This document shows, in pieces, positions 1 through 8,596 of a DNA stretch of 64,000 nucleotides. Location of the stretch: positions 2,035,403-2,099,402 of the forward strand of contig NZ_CP051185.1 of the NCBI RefSeq assembly GCF_012516315.1. The letters run 5' to 3'. This DNA comes from Limnospira fusiformis SAG 85.79 (lineage in GTDB: Bacteria > Cyanobacteriota > Cyanobacteriia > Cyanobacteriales > Microcoleaceae). A model generated the notes under the pieces. It did not search any database. It was not told where the DNA came from and worked only from the letters and a program-made list of their open reading frames with translations. The position numbers and the translations under genes are program-made. Position 1 is the first letter of the stretch; the number at the start of each line of letters is the position of its first letter.

Positions 1-1065
1 GGCGGGGATGAATTTGCGGTAATGATGCCGAATATCCAGAATATTGACCAGGCAATCGCCATGGCAAATAAACTGCAAAAAGCTCTCGCCGCGCCCTTTT
101 ATCTCAACGGTCAACAGGTATATACCACCATCAGTATTGGCATTGCATATAGTAACCAAAATCAAGATTTAGTTGCCCATGATTTATTGAGAGATGCCCA
201 TACAGCCATGTATCGCGCCAAGGCTTTGGGAAACAGTCGTTATCAGGTGTATATCTCCACCATGAAATCTCATGCTTTGCAGCAGTTACAACTAGAAGCC
301 GACCTGAGAGAAGCCATTAAAAATCAAGAATTTCAACTGTATTATCAGCCGATTATCAATTTAAAAACTAATCAGATCGCTGGTTTTGAAGCCTTAGTGC
401 GTTGGATATCTCCCCAGCGGGGGTTTGTGTCTCCTGGGGAATTTATCCCAGTTTCTGAAGAGAGTGGTTTAATTATTCCCTTGGGGGAGTGGATTTTATT
501 AGAAGGCTGTCGTCAGTTGGCAATCTGGAATCAAAAATATTGCCAAAATGACCCTTTTATGTTAAGCATAAATCTGTCAACCCGTCAATTTTCCCAAGTT
601 AACTTGATTGAATGTGTCGATCAGATTTTGACTCAGACTGGGGTTGACCGCAGTTGTATTAAATTAGAAATTACCGAGAGTGCAATTATGGATGATGTCG
701 ATGAGGCGATCGCACTATTAGAAAGATTAAAAGCCCTAGGTATTAAACTGAGTATGGATGATTTCGGCACTGGTTATTCATCCCTCAGTTATTTGCATCG
801 CTTTCCCATAGATACTCTCAAAGTTGATCAATCCTTTGTGCGTCGGATGGATGACAGCCAGCAAAATACAGAGATTGTCAAAACTATTATTATGTTAGGG
901 CATAACTTAAATATGGATATCGTCGCGGAAGGTATAGAAATCGAAGGTAATGTCCAGACTTTGAAAAACCTAAATTGCGAATACGGACAAGGGTATTTTT
1001 TCTCCAAACCTTTGCCGGTCACAGCCTTGGAAGACCTGTTAAATAAGACCCTGTATCAATCATGA
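1..1065 (+). CDS. GGDEF-EAL cyclic-di-GMP enzyme, 3' part
   Basis: The reading frame is open from base 1 and the first five residues are the GGDEF active-site motif, so the 5' part lies outside the window. The C-terminal EAL domain should hydrolyse cyclic di-GMP: the EAL signature is at nt 388-396, followed by the SINLS, EITES, DDFGTGYSSL, KVDQSF and AEGIE motifs, all with the expected metal and catalytic residues. Both catalytic motifs look intact, so synthesis, hydrolysis or both are possible. Sensor domains upstream cannot be seen. The last 372 bp are duplicated at 3127-3498. The stop is TGA at 1063-1065. Confidence 0.93.
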   Translation, partial: GGDEFAVMMPNIQNIDQAIAMANKLQKALAAPFYLNGQQVYTTISIGIAYSNQNQDLVAHDLLRDAHTAMYRAKALGNSRYQVYISTMKSHALQQLQLEADLREAIKNQEFQLYYQPIINLKTNQIAGFEALVRWISPQRGFVSPGEFIPVSEESGLIIPLGEWILLEGCRQLAIWNQKYCQNDPFMLSINLSTRQFSQVNLIECVDQILTQTGVDRSCIKLEITESAIMDDVDEAIALLERLKALGIKLSMDDFGTGYSSLSYLHRFPIDTLKVDQSFVRRMDDSQQNTEIVKTIIMLGHNLNMDIVAEGIEIEGNVQTLKNLNCEYGQGYFFSKPLPVTALEDLLNKTLYQS

Positions 1066-1066
1066 A
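695..1066 (+). repeat. Direct repeat copy 1 (EAL gene 3' end)
   Basis: This 372-bp stretch recurs in the same orientation at 3127-3498 (offset 2432) with about three mismatches. It is the parent copy, lying inside the intact EAL gene. The two copies bracket about 2.06 kb of gene debris. Confidence 0.95.
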
Positions 1067-1078
1067 CTTAACCATAAT

Positions 1079-1389
1079 TTAAGAATGACGCTTGCGGAAC
1101 AGACCAAAACCCAAGATCCCCAAAACTAAGAAGCCGATCGCGCTATTAGGTTCCGGTATACTCACCTGGTAACCCATCAGGTTATTGGCAGTTAAATCAC
1201 CTTCTCCATTGAAATTCATCCACCAGCGGAAGCGGTTATTAGCAGCATTTTGGTTAGCCGCAGAAGGTAAACGCAAATATCTGCACCCCCTCTAGGTTGA
1301 GTCTGGTTTTGATTGCCAAATATGGTATCCAAATTAGTGATCTTCACATCCCAACCCAATATATCCATTAATTGGCGATCGCCATACCA
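1079..1389 (-). pseudogene. PEP-CTERM protein C-terminal remnant, frameshifted
   Basis: The last 25 residues form a classic PEP-CTERM sorting signal: a PEP motif, a hydrophobic stretch (IGFLVLGILGFGLF) and a basic RKRHS tail. Such tails direct secreted proteins to exosortase. Upstream coding continues in another frame (LGWDVKITNLDTIFG then TQPRGGAD, near 1290-1389), so a frameshift near 1276-1285 separates the two parts. No start codon or N-terminal region is present. The fragment is a decayed 3' end of a secreted protein gene, convergent with the EAL gene. Confidence 0.7.
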
Positions 1390-1417
1390 CCCCCTCGAAT
1401 GATGGCATATATGCTAT

Positions 1418-1588
1418 CATTTGATTGAGTTAGCGATCGCCGGCAATGGCGAGGCAATTGTCACCCAGAATGTTAAAGAGTTTCAGCAGCGCGAACTCAT
1501 CTTTCCCCAGCTTTCTATTATTTCCCCTGAAGCATTGATTAGGGAGTCAGTACAATATGGCAACTTTAACGATTCGTTTACCCGATGA
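1418..1588 (+). pseudogene. PIN-domain toxin C-terminal remnant
   Basis: One frame reads HLIELAIAGNGEAIVTQNVK, then EF...LSIISPEALIRES, ending at TGA 1586-1588. This matches the C-terminal third of VapC-like PIN toxins, which carry ELA, a conserved IVT-N-KDF segment and a closing L-I-SPEEFL. The N-terminal catalytic acidic residues are missing, and an in-frame TGA lies just upstream at 1400-1402. It overlaps the downstream RHH antitoxin start by 32 bases, the usual toxin-then-antitoxin layout for this cyanobacterial type. It is probably a dead toxin. The family call is by motif recall only. Confidence 0.6.
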
Positions 1589-1787
1589 AAAACATTCTCG
1601 CCTGAAAGCACTGGCTCAATCTCGTGGCATCATTGTGAATAAATTAATGGAAGAACTCTCGGCGCTTGCACTAGCTGAGTTTGATGATCAGACACGCTTT
1701 CAAGCCTTGGCAATGCCGGGTGATGTGGCGCGGGGGTTCGAGATTTTGGATCGGTTAGATGCTTTCAAGGCAACGACTTTGTTATAG
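1557..1787 (+). CDS. Ribbon-helix-helix antitoxin (CopG/HicB-like)
   Basis: A 76-residue protein. The N-terminus MATLTIRLPDEKHSRLKALA, with a following NKLMEEL helix, is a ribbon-helix-helix DNA-binding fold; these antitoxins bind their own promoter and neutralise a partner toxin through the C-terminal tail. The partner would be the PIN toxin whose remnant overlaps the start, so this antitoxin appears orphaned. A HigB-like toxin pseudogene begins three bases after the stop, but that toxin has its own antitoxin downstream. The ATG at 1557 fits the start of the RHH strand. Confidence 0.75.
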   Translation: MATLTIRLPDEKHSRLKALAQSRGIIVNKLMEELSALALAEFDDQTRFQALAMPGDVARGFEILDRLDAFKATTLL

Positions 1788-1790
1788 TTT

Positions 1791-2147
1791 ATGAAATGGA
1801 ATGTTATATTCGATCCCGATTTTAAGCTCTGGTTTTATCAACAGGAACAAGAACTTCAAGATGAAGTCTTTTCGGTTTTAATTCTGTTGATGGAATTCGG
1901 CCCGTCTTTGGGCAGACCGAGAGTTGATACTCTTAAAGGCTCTTCAATTAAGAATATGAAAGAGCTTCGCATTCAATATAAAGGAGAACCTTGGCGGATT
2001 TGATTTGCGTTCGATACCGAACGACAAGCTATTTTACTGGTTGGTGGCAACAAAACGGGTAACAAGCGATGGTACAAGGAAAATATTCCTATAGCAGAGC
2101 GACGTTATGAACACTATCTTGAACAACTGAAGCAGGAAGAACAATGA
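1791..2147 (+). pseudogene. HigB/RelE-like toxin interrupted by an in-frame TGA
   Basis: The frame reads 70 codons to a TGA at 2001-2003 (after EPWRI), then continues without another stop for 47 codons (FAFDTERQAILLVGGNKTG to EQLKQEEQ) to TGA 2145-2147. Together, about 118 residues match the Gp49/HigB family of RelE-like mRNA interferases, including the typical K-LR..YKGEPWRI-FAFD core and LVGGNKTG-KRWY segment. The stop removes the C-terminal half with the catalytic strand, so the product should be inactive. The true end overlaps the next start by ATGA, a coupled toxin-antitoxin arrangement. Confidence 0.8.
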
Positions 2148-2455
2148 AAGACTATACAACCTTATCATCAGAGTTAGCCAAACTTTCTCCAGAACGACAG
2201 GAACGGATTAAAGCTAGAGCGGATCAAATTTATCTTGAAGAATTGACTTTCAAGTATCTGCAAGAGAAGTTAGGATTGTCTGAAGACGAGTTGGAGCAAT
2301 ATTTTACTGAATCGGATCTCGGAAAAGCAAAACTGGAAAGTCGGGAATGTCTGGACTTACATACACTTCACGAGGTGGTCAGTGCATTAGGGGGAACTCT
2401 GGAAATTACGATCAAAATTCCCCAGAAAGAGCCTTTTGTTCTGATCGGCGAATAG
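2144..2455 (+). CDS. HigA-like antitoxin (XRE-type)
   Basis: A 103-residue protein starting within the stop of the HigB-like toxin (ATGA overlap). It has a helical N-terminus (ELAKLSPERQERIKARADQI), a short helix-turn-helix-like region (LQEKLGLSEDELEQYF) and a C-terminal LHEVVSALGGTLEITIKIP segment. That tail matches the cyanobacterial HigA group, where an ALGG-LE strand follows the DNA-binding domain. In most relatives the recognition helix reads V-KLE-R; here it is ESDLGKAKLESR, so DNA binding may be altered. The frame is intact although the toxin is broken. Confidence 0.75.
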   Translation: MKDYTTLSSELAKLSPERQERIKARADQIYLEELTFKYLQEKLGLSEDELEQYFTESDLGKAKLESRECLDLHTLHEVVSALGGTLEITIKIPQKEPFVLIGE

Positions 2456-2477
2456 TAGAAACTAGAGCAGATAAACC

Positions 2478-2514
2478 GTAGGGTGGGCAATGCGGTGGGA
2501 AATGCCCACTCTAC
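2478..2514. terminator. Intergenic hairpin
   Basis: GTAGGGTGGGCA (2478-2489) pairs with TGCCCACTCTAC (2503-2514), with one A/G mismatch. It sits between two convergent reading frames and includes the stop of the sulfotransferase remnant. There is no clear T-run, so it could be a dispersed repeat acting as a stem rather than a canonical terminator. Confidence 0.55.
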
Positions 2515-2951
2515 CAGTTAAATTTTTGTCTGAGATAATCTTCAAGCTGTTGGTTATACGGTCGAAAATATTTTGTAAGCTGTTGATGTAACTGTCGGCT
2601 AATGGCGTTGTATTTTCGAGGATTAAGATTGCGATATTCCGGTAAGGGGTGATGTTCCAGACCTAAAAAGTTGTAAATCTGTTGCATAGTGGCGGGGGAA
2701 TTTTGAAATAAGTCTTCGCTGGGAAGGACGAGAATCTGTTCTCTGGGAAACTGCTCAAACCACTGGGGGAGATAGCGGATATACTGACTAAAGGCTAAGT
2801 GATGAGCTAAGTTTAAACTGATGTCAGTTTGATCAATTGCCTGTTGTTTCAGTAAACATTGCAGCCAGCTAACTCCTGTTGGTAAGGCAGTATAAGTTTG
2901 TTCGGAAATGGCGGGATTTAACGCACCGATTAGGGAGATTCTTGTATTCAT
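2511..2951 (-). pseudogene. Sulfotransferase, C-terminal half only
   Basis: About 146 codons on the minus strand resemble the C-terminal half of PAPS-dependent sulfotransferases: an FSQYIRYLPQWFEQFPREQILVL-like block, then the SEDLFQNSPATMQQIYNFLGL region that contacts the nucleotide 3'-phosphate in the family. The N-terminal P-loop-like PAPS-binding motif is missing; full-length relatives are about twice as long. The apparent ATG at 2951 lies within the joint to a group II intron-protein fragment and is probably fortuitous. No function is expected. Confidence 0.7.
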
Positions 2952-2955
2952 CCTT

Positions 2956-3126
2956 TCCGCCTTGGCTTCGAGGTATAATGTGGTCTACCTCAACTAAATC
3001 TGATGGGGTAAAGTATTGCCCGCACCAGTTACACTTGCCTTTTTGCGTATTGAGTAATTTGGCTACCCTGTTAGGCGTGTCAATTGCTTGTCCTTTTCTG
3101 GTTGCCCAGTAAGTCCAATTTCGGTC
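2956..3126 (-). pseudogene. Group II intron-encoded protein, HNH-domain remnant
   Basis: About 57 codons (DRNWTYWATRKG, then KGKCNWCGQYFTPSDLVEVD and HIIPRSQGGKDEYKNL) match the C-terminal end of group II intron reverse transcriptase/maturases, where a CxxC zinc pair and an HH..SGGK HNH nuclease motif follow the D domain. The reverse transcriptase is missing. The fragment is cut on the right by the duplicated EAL segment (from 3127) and on the left by the sulfotransferase remnant near 2950. It shows that a mobile ORF-bearing intron was once here. Confidence 0.75.
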
Positions 3127-3498
3127 ATGTCGATGAGGCGATCGCACTATTAGAAAGATTAAAAGCCCTAGGTATTAAACTGAGTATGGATGATTTCGGC
3201 ACTGGTTATTCATCCCTCAGTTATTTGCATCGCTTTCCCATAGATACTCTCAAAGTTGATCAATCCTTTGTGCGTCGGATGGATGACAGCCAGCAAAATA
3301 CAGAGATTGTCAAAACTATTATTATGTTAGGGCATAACTTAAATATGGATATCGTCGCGGAAGGTATAGAAACCGAAGGTAATGTCCAGACTTTGAAAAA
3401 CCTAAATTGCGAATACGGACAAGGGTATTTTTTCTCCAAACCTTTGCCGGTCACAGCCTTGGAAGACCTGTTAAATAGGACGCTGTATCAATCATGAA
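3127..3498 (+). repeat. Direct repeat copy 2; EAL-domain 3' fragment
   Basis: This is a second copy of 695-1066 in the same orientation. It encodes the final 123 residues of the EAL domain and keeps the stop TGA (3495-3497), but lacks the EAL motif and the first half of the domain, so no active enzyme is expected. The right joint (3498) is five bases from a right-end relic of an IS607-type element. Confidence 0.93.
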
Positions 3499-3503
3499 AC
3501 GAA

Positions 3504-3566
3504 AACAGGTAATGGTGCTATCGTTGCATTATCCGGAACCGAAAAAATGTCGCGTAAATGTATCAG
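3504..3566 (+). mobile_element. Solo right end of an IS607-type element
   Basis: This stretch aligns with the 3' end of tnpB plus the right end of the element at 13310-13376: both share GGTAAT-GTGCTATCGT, GCATT-TCCGG and a final ATGTCGCGTAAATGTATCAG. Only the terminal 63 bp remain here. The region corresponds to the part of tnpB elements that usually specifies the guide RNA scaffold. Confidence 0.75.
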
Positions 3567-3574
3567 TAGAGAAC

Positions 3575-3778
3575 TTAGTTGACACTCCCCTCCCTGCCTA
3601 AAGGGGAGGGGATTCTTGATTCATAGACCCAACTGGCTTTGACAGGATTGCAAAAGCCAGAGTAATGGTCGAATCTCAGTCGCACGTTTGCTACGCAACG
3701 TTTCACGAACGGGTCTACGACCCTTCGCGCTTGCCCTAGCGTACACAAGGCTTCCTTGAGGATGTTGATCGCAGCATT
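3575..3778 (-). pseudogene. tnpB C-terminal remnant (IS200/IS605-type)
   Basis: The minus strand reads NAAINILKEALCTLGQARRV, then KASWVYESRIPSPLGREGS, to a TAA at 3575-3577. NAAINIL is the block that follows the third RuvC aspartate in TnpB nucleases, and the KASWV-ESRIP tail is common to cyanobacterial copies. Everything upstream of the last RuvC block is missing. The terminal CCCCTCCC/GGGGAGGGG inverted repeat at about 3587-3612 is the usual hairpin at such element ends; comparable ends occur at 32314-32353 and 32689-32732. Confidence 0.7.
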
Positions 3779-3786
3779 CCAAATTA

Positions 3787-3978
3787 GTCACCACCCGCCG
3801 AAAATCCCAGAGTCCCATATCCGGCACGGTTGCTCAGGAAGCCTTGAGCCGAAATCGCTTTGTGGAAATGGCGCTCGGACAAAAACTAGCGGGTTCCGGT
3901 CGTTTGTTGGACAATACCCAAGTGGCGATCGCCCATCCTGACACTTTTCTAGGACAACTGGAATTGTCAAACGGGTAG
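3787..3978 (+). pseudogene. Unidentified gene 3' remnant
   Basis: A plus-strand frame without its own start runs to TAG 3976-3978 and reads TVAQEALSRNRFVEMALGQK, then LAGSGRLLDNTQVAIAHPDT. It is protein-like in composition and contains a GCGATCGC site, but I do not recognise the family. It abuts the tnpB remnant, which may have truncated it. Confidence 0.3.
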
Positions 3979-3996
3979 GCAATGCCCTCCCTCCTA

Positions 3997-4614
3997 CTAC
4001 GACTTACCCCAAACTCGACGCAAATCTAATACAAAACCAGGTAACAGGTTCTCTCCGGATAACTCAGTTGGATTGGATAGCATTTCTACGTCCGAATCGG
4101 CTCGATAAACTTCTACTATTCGACGTTGCGGGTCGATTAACCACCCCAATTTTGCGCCATTTTCTAGATACTCTTGCATTTTTTCTGGCAGCGATTTTAG
4201 AGTATCCGAATCAGAACGTAACTCTACGACAAAATCCGGACAAATCTCTGGAAAAGTTTTCTTTTGTTCCTGGCTTAGTGCATCCCAACGGTCTTGACTC
4301 ACCCAACAGGCATCGGGAGAACGATTTGCCCCATTGGGTAAAATAAACCCCGTGTTACAGTCGAATGCTTTCCCTTGTTGATAATTTTCGTACCAACAAT
4401 ACAATTGCCCAATGATACTAAAATTACGTTCTCCGGTTTCCCAACCCGTTGGTGGATTCACAATTAACTCTCCTGTGGCGGTTCTCTCCAGTTGTAATTC
4501 TCGATTACTGGCGGCTAGGGCGGCAAATTGTTCTTGGGTGACGTGAAGTTTCAGGGTTTTGGGGTATGCCAGCAATAGGGTATCGGTTTCCGATGTTTGA
4601 GGGGTCTGTACCAT
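3997..4614 (-). CDS. Uma2 family protein (DUF820, PD-(D/E)XK-like)
   Basis: A 205-residue member of the Uma2 family, which is greatly expanded in cyanobacteria and has a restriction-endonuclease-like fold; the cellular role is unknown. Visible hallmarks are the N-terminal ELIVNPPTG-ETGERN block, the RSPDACWV segment, the core CPDFVVELRS with its acidic residue, the KMQEYLENGAKLGWLIDP helix-strand and the C-terminal LLPGFVLDL. Length and motifs look intact. It is a lone gene, divergent from the exoprotein relic. Confidence 0.88.
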   Translation of the reverse strand: MVQTPQTSETDTLLLAYPKTLKLHVTQEQFAALAASNRELQLERTATGELIVNPPTGWETGERNFSIIGQLYCWYENYQQGKAFDCNTGFILPNGANRSPDACWVSQDRWDALSQEQKKTFPEICPDFVVELRSDSDTLKSLPEKMQEYLENGAKLGWLIDPQRRIVEVYRADSDVEMLSNPTELSGENLLPGFVLDLRRVWGKS

Positions 4615-4728
4615 TTTGACTTCTCCGATGTAGAGATAGGCTAGTTAAATTTTAGGCGATCGCCCCCACTCCCTCTACCGACATCAGCCGCGATCGCCTC
4701 TAACCCAAGCAACACCGGCTTCAACCCC

Positions 4729-6072
4729 GTGGTTTCCGGTGCGGGGGCTCGAACTCTTTGCCGGTCATCTACGACCGGCGAACTGGATTCTACAGGTCAA
4801 GCTGGTGATATCACTATCAATACTAATCAATTAACTATTTCCGGTGATGGGGCGACTATTTTCAGTGCTACACAAGGTAGCGGTCAAGCGGGGAATATTA
4901 GCATTCAAACCCGACAACTACAAGTTAATAATGGCGCTCAAATAGTTGCCACTACTCTCGGTGACGGACTAGGCGGAAATATTGACCTTTTGGCTGAGTC
5001 TATCCAGTTAGTCGGAACTTCCCCCACTAGGGAAAATCCCAGCGGCTTATTGACTTCTACGGGAACCCCAGACCGGTTTGGTCAAGGAACCGCACCCGCC
5101 GGAAATATCCAAGTAAGAACTGGACAATTACAAATTTTAGACGGCGCTCGCATTTCCGCATCTAGTCAAAATCAAGGGTTAGGAGGAAGCCTGAATATTA
5201 TCGCTTCCCAAGGGGTAGAATTTACCGGAACTTCACCGGATGGCTTTTTCCGTAGCGGCTTATTTGCGGAAAGTCGCAGTGAAGGAGAAGGGGGAAATAT
5301 TCACCTCAGCGCGCCGAATGTGCGACTAGACAATGGCGGGACTATTACCACGGAAACAGCATCTAATAATGGGGGTAATATCAGTTTGGCGATCGCCGAT
5401 ACCATCACCCTCCGTCGCCAAAGTAGCATATCAGCCACCGCAGGTAGAAATAGCGGTCAAGGTGATGGCGGAAACATCGATCTAAACACCAAGTATCTAT
5501 TTGCTATCCCCGTGGAAAATAGCGATATAACCGCCAATGCTTTTTTCGGAACTGGGGGTAATATTACCATCACAGCTAGGGGGATTTTTGGCATTGAGTT
5601 TCGCCCAGAATTAACTCCCTTGAGTGATATTACCGTTAGTTCCGCCTTTGGGGTTGATGGGGTAGTGACAATTAATAATCCCGACGCTGACCCCAGTCAA
5701 GGACTGTTTTAACTACCCACCAGACCCATTGATGCGTCTCGGTTAGTCATTCTTAGTTGTTTACCGGGGTCGGATAATAATCAATTTATTGTCACCGGAC
5801 GCGGCGGTTTACCACCCAACCCCACCACCATACACACCGGAGAAACTCCCCTAGAAGATTTGGGTAATATAACTTTAGAATCATCAAATCTACAAGGTAG
5901 TGCTACAATTTACCAAGATTTTCCCACAGTAGGCAATTCTAGCCTAGTTGAGGCTCAAGGGTTAGTGGTGCATTCTGATGGTCGAGTTAGTTTAATTGCG
6001 CGTAGTCCTCATTCTTCCTCGCCTTCTATTCCCTGGCTGAACCCTCAATGTCGTCCTACTGTAATTCCCTAA
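4729..6072 (+). pseudogene. Filamentous-hemagglutinin-like exoprotein (TpsA), truncated and interrupted
   Basis: The frame encodes beta-helix repeats such as GNISIQTRQLQVNNGAQIVA and GGNIDLLAESIQL, typical of two-partner-secretion exoproteins that build long extracellular beta-helices. The N-terminal signal peptide and hemagglutination secretion domain are missing. A TAA at 5710-5712 interrupts the frame, after which the family's C-terminal region continues without shift (LPTRPIDASRLV, then GRGGLPPNP, then PLEDLG) to TAA 6070-6072. It stands just upstream of a TPR-CHAT gene, a pairing I recall in cyanobacteria. Both partners are damaged here. Confidence 0.82.
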
Positions 6073-6090
6073 TCGTGTTGTGCCAATTCT

Positions 6091-8530
6091 ATGAAATATC
6101 CTAGGCGTTTGACTTTTACCCTGCTGATTTTCTTGGGTTTATTGATTAGCCTGCTGTTAGCAGATACGATCTGGAAACCGGGTTTAACCGAAATTGTACC
6201 CACTAAACAGACTCCCATAATTAGCCAAGCCTCCCAGGGGTTACAGGAGGAACAACGGGGACGCGATCGCTATCGACAGGGGGATTTTCAGGAGGCGATC
6301 GCTATTTGGGAGTCCGTCGCGCAAACCTACGGAAACGAAGGATATTTCATAGCCCAAGCGCGGGTTCTTAGTAACCTATCTCTGGCTTATCAACACCTGG
6401 GAAAATGGCAACTAGCCACCGAAGCGATCGCGCGCAGTATCGCGTTATTAGAGAATGCCGGACTCTCTGGCTTATCTGTTTTCGCCCAAGCCATGAATAC
6501 CCAAGGTCAATTATATCTGGCGACAGGAAACCCAGAAGCCGCCTTTAGTGCTTGGGAAACCGCCGAAGAGTTATATCATCGCGATCGGCAGGAAATGGGA
6601 GTGTTTAAAGCCAGAATTAATCAAGCCACAGCCCTACAGCAACTGGGATTATATCGCCGCGCTTCTTTACTGTTAGCCGATATTAACAACAATCTCCAGC
6701 AGCAAGAAACCTCCCCCGAAAAAGCGATCGTCCTCATTCGACTCGGCAACCTACTTAGTACCCTCAGCCGTTTTAATGAAGCCCAATCAATCCTACAAGA
6801 GGGTTTAACTATAGCCACCAATTTAAACCTAAACTCCGAACAAGTTACCGCCCTCATTGGTTTGGGAAATGTCGCCAAAAACCGTAAAGATTATACCACA
6901 GCTTTAGACTATTATCAACAAGCCCTAAATAGATCTCCTTCTCCTCAACAGCAGGCGGTTATAGAACTCGCTAAATTAAGTTTATTTGCTGAAAATCAAC
7001 AATGGCAAGCCTTTAGTCAACTATTACCCCGCACCAAATATAACCTAAATCAGTTACCATCAAACCAGACAACTATCTATTATCGTCTGAACCTAGGAAA
7101 GCATTGGTCAGCCTTTCACCAAGCACAAAATCCCCAATCATCTTGGCAGGATATTCTGGAACTGTATACCCAAGCCACTCAAGAGGCGATCGACCTAGGA
7201 GACCAACGCGCACAAGCCTTTGGGTTAGGTTATATAGCCAGTGTTTATGAACAAACCCAACAATGGCAAATTGCCCCAAATATCACCCAAAATGCCTTAA
7301 TCTTGAGTCAACAAATTAAAGCCCCAGATATTTCCTACTTATGGTTATGGCAATTAGGTCGCATTCAACAGGCACAAGGAAAACCAGAAAAAGCCATATA
7401 TTCCTACTTGGAAGCCGTCAACCTCATTGGCTCCCTAAGTCAAGATATCGCATCCGTCGGTCGAGAGTTTCAGTTTTCTTTTCAAAATAGTATTGAACCC
7501 GTATATCGAGAATTAGTATCCTTACTATTAGAAACCACACCGCCGGGTAATTCTATCAGTCAGAATAACTTATCCCAAGCTATTAATGTAATCGAGTCTT
7601 TAAAAGTTGCCGAATTAGATAAGTTTTTTAGGGCTGATTGTGTAGATATTGTCACTAGAAAAATAGATGAAATAGACCCCAGCGCCGCCGTTATCTATCC
7701 CATCATCTTAAAAGATAATCTTCATGTGATTGTCAGTAAACCCAATCAACCCCTAGTTCATCATCAAATTAATGTCAGCCAAACCGAAGTAGAAGCCACC
7801 ATTAAACAACTCTCTGAAGCATTAGTTATTCGCAGCCGCCGCGATTTTTATGAACCAGGACAAAAACTCTATAATTGGGTAATTCGACCCATCGCTGAGG
7901 AAATTAATCCCGAACAAATTAAAACCCTTGTTTTTGTCCCTGATGGTTCCTTCCGTAATATCCCCATGGCAACCCTTTATGATGGCGAAAAATATCTCAT
8001 AGAGACCTATAGTATTGCCATTACTCCCGGCTTACAACTACTATCCGATAAATCCATCAAACAGCTAGATTTAAAAGTTCTAGCCGGGGGATTAACCGAA
8101 GAAAGATATGGCTTTAGTCCTCTGATTTATGTAGCCGACGAAATCGCCACTATTCAATCAGAAACAGCCAGCAAAGTCCTACTTAATCAAGATTTCACCA
8201 ATCAATTAATCCGCCAAAAGCTAGAATTAACTAACTACCCAATCGTTCATTTTGCTACCCACGATCAATTTAGTTCTCAGCTAGATGAGACATTTATTTT
8301 GGCTTGGGATGGCAGTTAAAGCCGGATCCCGCAGTACAGTTGGCACTCTCTGGTCAGTGAATGACCAAGCCAGCAGTGAGTTAATGAGTCAATTCTACAG
8401 ATTTTTAAACCAAAAGCAATTAAACAAGTCCGAAGCACTCAGGGAAGCGCAATTAAAACTCTTAAACACTTCCTTGTTCCGCCATCCCTTTTATTGGAGT
8501 CCCTATATTTTAGTCGGTAATTGGTTATAA
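6091..8530 (+). pseudogene. TPR-CHAT protease, catalytic-cysteine segment deleted and frameshifted
   Basis: It begins with a signal-anchor-like N-terminus (LTFTLLIFLGLLISLLLADT), then tetratricopeptide-like helices (about 50-480) and a CHAT domain (caspase-like protease). The catalytic histidine block VHFATHDQF is present (His 724), but the reading frame ends at residue 742 after FILAWDG. The remaining CHAT C-terminus (VKAGSRSTVGTLWSVNDQ to the end) is in another frame, 8285-8530. The segment between, which in relatives carries the SACQT catalytic-cysteine motif, is missing. The joint TTGGCTTGGGATGGCAG suggests deletion between short matching GGGATGGC-like stretches. No peptidase activity is expected. 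Confidence 0.85.
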
Positions 8531-8596
8531 ACATTTCTCCCCACTGATGGTATAATCATCTAACACCGATGTTGACCAAACACCTGGCTAAGACCC

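Noticed and set aside
2956-3126. Functional free-standing HNH endonuclease
   Set aside because: Lacks its own start and 3' end and is bounded by duplicated and truncated sequence; it matches only the tail of intron-encoded proteins.
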